DNA of 8,831 nucleotides. Origin: JAGXLC01 sp964472385 (GTDB lineage Bacteria > Bacteroidota > Bacteroidia > Bacteroidales > UBA12077). Numbering within the stretch: position 1 is the first letter of the stretch; the number at the start of each line of letters is the position of its first letter. Under the pieces are notes generated by a model that saw only the letters and a list, made by a program, of their open reading frames with translations, made no database searches and was not told where the DNA came from. The translations under genes were made by a program, and so were the position numbers. Shown here one piece after another: positions 6,383 through 8,831 of this stretch. Location of the stretch: NCBI GenBank assembly GCA_964472385.1, contig CAYYLT010000138.1, positions 1-8,831 on the forward strand. The letters run 5' to 3'.

Positions 6383-7411
6383 TTATAGCGTTTCAATTTT
6401 TTTCAGGTGGTTTTTTAGTATTCGGGTCAATTTCGATATTTCAAGCAAAAAGCCATCGTGCCCGTATCTTGAATCCACCTCCAGGTATCTGGCATGCGGT
6501 ATCTTATAAGCTAAAAACTTTTGTTCTTCAACGGGAAACAATATATCGGTAGAAATCCCGATAACGAGGGTATGGGCTTTAATACGGCCAAGGGCTTCCT
6601 GCTCGCTGTTACGCCCCCTTGCTACATTGTGCGTATCAAGTGCCTTTGTAAGCATATAGTATGAGAATGCATTAAATCGCCTGGCAAGTTTTTCACCCTG
6701 GTATTGCTGGTAGGACGAAGAACGAAAATCATCCAGTTTTTCGTTATCCTTTTCACTTTGGGTCATCACATAGGTTTGGTAATTCCTGTAACTTAAAAGA
6801 GCAATGGAGCGGGCGACCTTCATGCCTTCCTGACCGGCGGTGGACTTTTTATCCTTAAAAGTAGGATCGGTATCTATAGCCATCCTTTGGGTTTCGTTGA
6901 ATGCAATGGCCCATGGAGAAGCTTTTGGGCTGCTGGCGATGAGCACAAGGTTTTCAAATAATCCGGGATGCATAATGCTCCATTCCAGTGCCTGAAATCC
7001 GCCGATAGAACCACCGGTAACGACGTATATCTTGTTTATATTCAAATATTTGCGTAGCATTTCATGGGCATTTACCATATCCCGGACTGTAACTTCGGGA
7101 AAATCATGATAATAGGGCTGACCTGTTTCGGGATTCACAGATAAAGGACCCGTAGTACCATAGCAGGATCCAATAATGTTGGCACAGATAATAAAATGCT
7201 TTCGTGGATCAAATATCCTTCCCTCACCTAACATGCCCTCCCACCATTCGGCAACGTTAGAATTGGCTGTAAAAGCGTGGCAAATCCATATAACATTATC
7301 GCGGTTAGCGTTTAACTCACCCATGGTATGATAGGTAATGGACAGGGAGGGGAGCTCCCCCCCTTTTTCCAGATTAAATGGTTTATGGGTGAAATAAAGA
7401 TGTTCTTCCAT
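6383..7411 (-). CDS. metX: Homoserine O-acetyltransferase
   Basis: MetX transfers acetyl from acetyl-CoA to the hydroxyl of homoserine in the cytoplasm, activating it for sulfhydrylation. The 342-residue alpha/beta-hydrolase-fold protein carries the family marks: HAFTANSNVAEWW (45-57), NIIGSCYGTTGPLS (78-91), the nucleophile elbow GGSIGGFQALEW with Ser135, Asp289 in GISTDILFP, and His318 in YGHDGFL. The triad is complete and the length is slightly below the usual 350-380. Acetyl rather than succinyl donor is inferred from the family and from the adjacent MetY; sequence alone does not exclude a succinyl- or serine-acylating relative. The start ATG lies 3 bases after the metY stop codon without a Shine-Dalgarno sequence, which suggests translational coupling in one operon. 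The stop (6385-6383) is followed by the structured spacer before hom. Confidence 0.93.
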   Translation of the reverse strand: MEEHLYFTHKPFNLEKGGELPSLSITYHTMGELNANRDNVIWICHAFTANSNVAEWWEGMLGEGRIFDPRKHFIICANIIGSCYGTTGPLSVNPETGQPYYHDFPEVTVRDMVNAHEMLRKYLNINKIYVVTGGSIGGFQALEWSIMHPGLFENLVLIASSPKASPWAIAFNETQRMAIDTDPTFKDKKSTAGQEGMKVARSIALLSYRNYQTYVMTQSEKDNEKLDDFRSSSYQQYQGEKLARRFNAFSYYMLTKALDTHNVARGRNSEQEALGRIKAHTLVIGISTDILFPVEEQKFLAYKIPHARYLEVDSRYGHDGFLLEISKLTRILKNHLKKIETL

Positions 7412-7414
7412 AAT

Positions 7415-8701
7415 CTAAGCAATCTGATTTATCGATTGGTCAAAATCTTCGATGATATCCTGAATGTCCTCAATACCAACCGAAACCCTTAAAGAAGTAG
7501 GCAAAACACCCGCAGCCTTCTGCTCTTCCTCACTTAACTGTTGATGGGTAGATATGGAAGGTTGGATAATCAGGGTTTTTGCATCTCCAATATTAGCAAC
7601 ATGACTCACCAGTTTCAAATTATTTACCACTTTCTTGGTTTGCTCTTTCGTACCATCGATCTCAAAAGAGAGTACCCCCCCATATCCATGCGATAAATAT
7701 TTATTCGCCAGTTCGTGGTTGGGATCATCCGGCAGACCAGGATAATTCACCTGTTTCACCCTGGGATGCTGCTGCAACCATTTGGCCAGTTCAAGGGTAT
7801 TATCCAACTGTCGCTGCATCCTTAGGGAAAGGGTTTCTATACCCTGCAGAATTAAAAAGGCATTGAAAGGACTCAACGCAGGACCATAATCCCGCAACCC
7901 CTCCACACGGGCTCTTAATAGAAAGGCCAACTCTGCAAATGATTCATGGAATTTCAATCCATGATAACCTTCCGAACCTTCCGTAAATTGCCGGAATTTT
8001 CCGTTACCCCAGTCATAGTTACCAGCATCTATGAGGATACCACCCATAGATGTGCCATGTCCTCCTATCCATTTGGTTAAGGAATTGACAATAATATTGG
8101 CGCCAAAATTTATGGGTTTGCATACATATCCCGCAGCACCAAAGGTATTATCCACTACCAGAGGCAAATCATACTTCCGGGCTAAAGCAGAAAAAGCATT
8201 AAAGTCAGGTATTTTATAACTTGGATTCCCAATGGTTTCTAAATATAATAAACGGGTTTTTTCATCAATCAACGGCTCAAAATCTTGAGGATTCAGACTG
8301 GAAGCAAATTTTGCTTTTATACCCAGCCGTTTGAAAGTAACTTTGAATTGATTAAACGATCCTCCGTACAAATAAGGTGAAGTGATAAAATTTTCCCCAC
8401 TTTCAAGCAGATTGGTCAGCGCAATAAACTGGGCCGAATGCCCGGAAGCTGTTGCCAATCCACCAATCCCACCTTCCAGGGCCGCTACCCGTTGTTCCAA
8501 TACATCATTGGTCGGGTTCATGATGCGGGTGTAAATGTTTCCAAATTCCTGCAGACCAAATAAATTGGCCACATGATCCGAATCTTTAAATTGATAAGAA
8601 ATGGTTTGATAAATCGGTACAGCTCTGGAGAGTGTATCCTGATCAATCTGCTGGCCTGCATGGACCTGCAATGTGTCAAATTGATATTTTTTTGTATCCA
8701 T
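7415..8701 (-). CDS. metY: O-acetylhomoserine sulfhydrylase (PLP-dependent)
   Basis: MetY replaces the acetate of O-acetylhomoserine with sulfide to make homocysteine, the direct-sulfhydrylation route. The 428-residue protein is a fold-type I PLP enzyme of the Cys/Met-metabolism family. Tyr57 and Arg59 in YTRIMNPTN contact the cofactor phosphate of the neighbouring subunit, Tyr112 in LYGGSFN stacks on PLP, Asp184 in VVDNTFGAAG contacts the pyridine nitrogen, Lys210 in NSLTKWIGGHGTSMGG is the Schiff-base lysine, and Arg405 in LRVSVGIED binds the substrate carboxylate. Family length, the NNLKLVSHVANIGDAKTL segment (360-377) and the adjacent metX favour MetY over MetB or MetC, which are usually near 380-400 residues. 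The ATG at 8701 begins the conserved FDTLQVHAG region correctly and has no SD. It is the first gene of the leftward metY-metX-hom cluster; its promoter is not visible and may lie beyond the right edge. Confidence 0.94.
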   Translation of the reverse strand: MDTKKYQFDTLQVHAGQQIDQDTLSRAVPIYQTISYQFKDSDHVANLFGLQEFGNIYTRIMNPTNDVLEQRVAALEGGIGGLATASGHSAQFIALTNLLESGENFITSPYLYGGSFNQFKVTFKRLGIKAKFASSLNPQDFEPLIDEKTRLLYLETIGNPSYKIPDFNAFSALARKYDLPLVVDNTFGAAGYVCKPINFGANIIVNSLTKWIGGHGTSMGGILIDAGNYDWGNGKFRQFTEGSEGYHGLKFHESFAELAFLLRARVEGLRDYGPALSPFNAFLILQGIETLSLRMQRQLDNTLELAKWLQQHPRVKQVNYPGLPDDPNHELANKYLSHGYGGVLSFEIDGTKEQTKKVVNNLKLVSHVANIGDAKTLIIQPSISTHQQLSEEEQKAAGVLPTSLRVSVGIEDIQDIIEDFDQSINQIA

Positions 8702-8775
8702 TGGTTAAAATCATTTAAATTCTACATTGAACGGCTTGTTGTTTTCACTTTAATCTCTTTAATCATTGAAACTGT
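8702..8775 (-). promoter_or_regulatory. AT-rich leader of metY
   Basis: The 74 bases before metY contain no TAnnTTTG box, no SD, and none of the conserved core I would expect of a SAM-I or SAM-II riboswitch. TTAACC at 8707-8702, immediately before the start codon, is complementary to GGTTAA at 8783-8778 upstream, so a long-range stem could close over the translation start. A 14-codon frame (8766-8722) lies inside, without an SD. Regulation by methionine or SAM cannot be judged because the upstream part is cut off. Confidence 0.3.
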
Positions 8776-8831
8776 CTTAACCTGCATTATTCATGCGTCA
8801 AGTTTTGGGTAGATGCAAGGCGTCGAAAGCC
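8776..8831. repeat. Probable arm of a dispersed palindromic repeat, cut by the window edge
   Basis: The composition changes here: bases 8781-8831 are about half G+C, against a much more AT-rich metY leader. The stretch runs CTTAACCTGCAT, then TATTCATGCGTCAAG, TTTTGGGTAGATGC and AAGGCGTCGAAAGCC, and contains a small stem, GCAT (8784-8787) with ATGC (8793-8796). From memory, not from a search, its style resembles terminal arms of intergenic palindromic repeats or MITEs found in many bacterial genomes. Its outer end, CTTAACCTGCAT, recurs in inverse orientation at 239-250. The matching right arm would lie outside the window. Confidence 0.4.

Noticed and set aside
8722..8766. 14-codon leader frame (MIKEIKVKTTSRSM) before metY
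   Set aside because: No SD, only one internal Met codon (the last), and no attenuator hairpin; chance is the simpler explanation.
8702..8831. SAM riboswitch upstream of metY
   Set aside because: Expected from the gene content, but I could not find the SAM-I core (AGAGG... GGCAACC-like) or the SAM-II pseudoknot signature (GCUAAA) in the visible leader. A riboswitch beyond 8831 cannot be excluded.
1..8831. CRISPR arrays, transposase genes, phage genes, toxin-antitoxin or defence genes
   Set aside because: No regularly spaced direct repeats and no proteins of these families are present; the coding content is ordinary metabolism plus one peptidase.

Overview
The window looks like chromosomal DNA of a Bacteroidota bacterium. 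It is AT-rich, its start codons mostly lack a Shine-Dalgarno sequence, it carries a perfect TAnnTTTG-type -7 element with a TTTG -33 box, and its proteins read like Bacteroidota families (a compact long-chain acyl-CoA ligase, a large secreted S9 peptidase, and a metY-metX-hom cluster). I cannot place it below phylum with certainty; Bacteroidales/Marinilabiliales-like or Sphingobacteria-like are both possible.

Layout. Bases 1-535 carry no convincing gene. They form an AT-rich (A/T-tract) upstream region with promoter-like motifs and a small hairpin. Two rightward genes follow: an AMP-forming long-chain fatty acyl-CoA ligase (536-2191) and, 98 bases on, a secreted prolyl-oligopeptidase-family serine peptidase (best start 2290, end 4869). 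A 167-base convergent spacer holds a possible terminator for the opposite strand. The rest is a leftward methionine cluster: metY (8701-7415), metX (7411-6383, only 3 bases after metY) and hom (6233-5037), with a 149-base structured spacer between metX and hom. The right edge (8776-8831) looks like one arm of a dispersed palindromic repeat cut by the window boundary.

How the genes work together. Hom reduces aspartate semialdehyde to homoserine, MetX acetylates homoserine, and MetY replaces the acetate with sulfide to give homocysteine. The cluster therefore encodes the direct-sulfhydrylation branch of methionine synthesis without transsulfuration. Catalytic residues look intact in all three. 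The ligase activates fatty acids with ATP and CoA. The peptidase probably degrades peptides in the periplasm. No functional link between those two, or between them and the methionine genes, is evident.

I found no convincing undescribed system. The points most worth a second look are the edge repeat, the inverted repeat and overlapping mini-ORFs in the metX-hom spacer, the degenerate C-terminal domain of Hom, and the sequence and structure shared by the leader upstream of the ligase and the metY leader.
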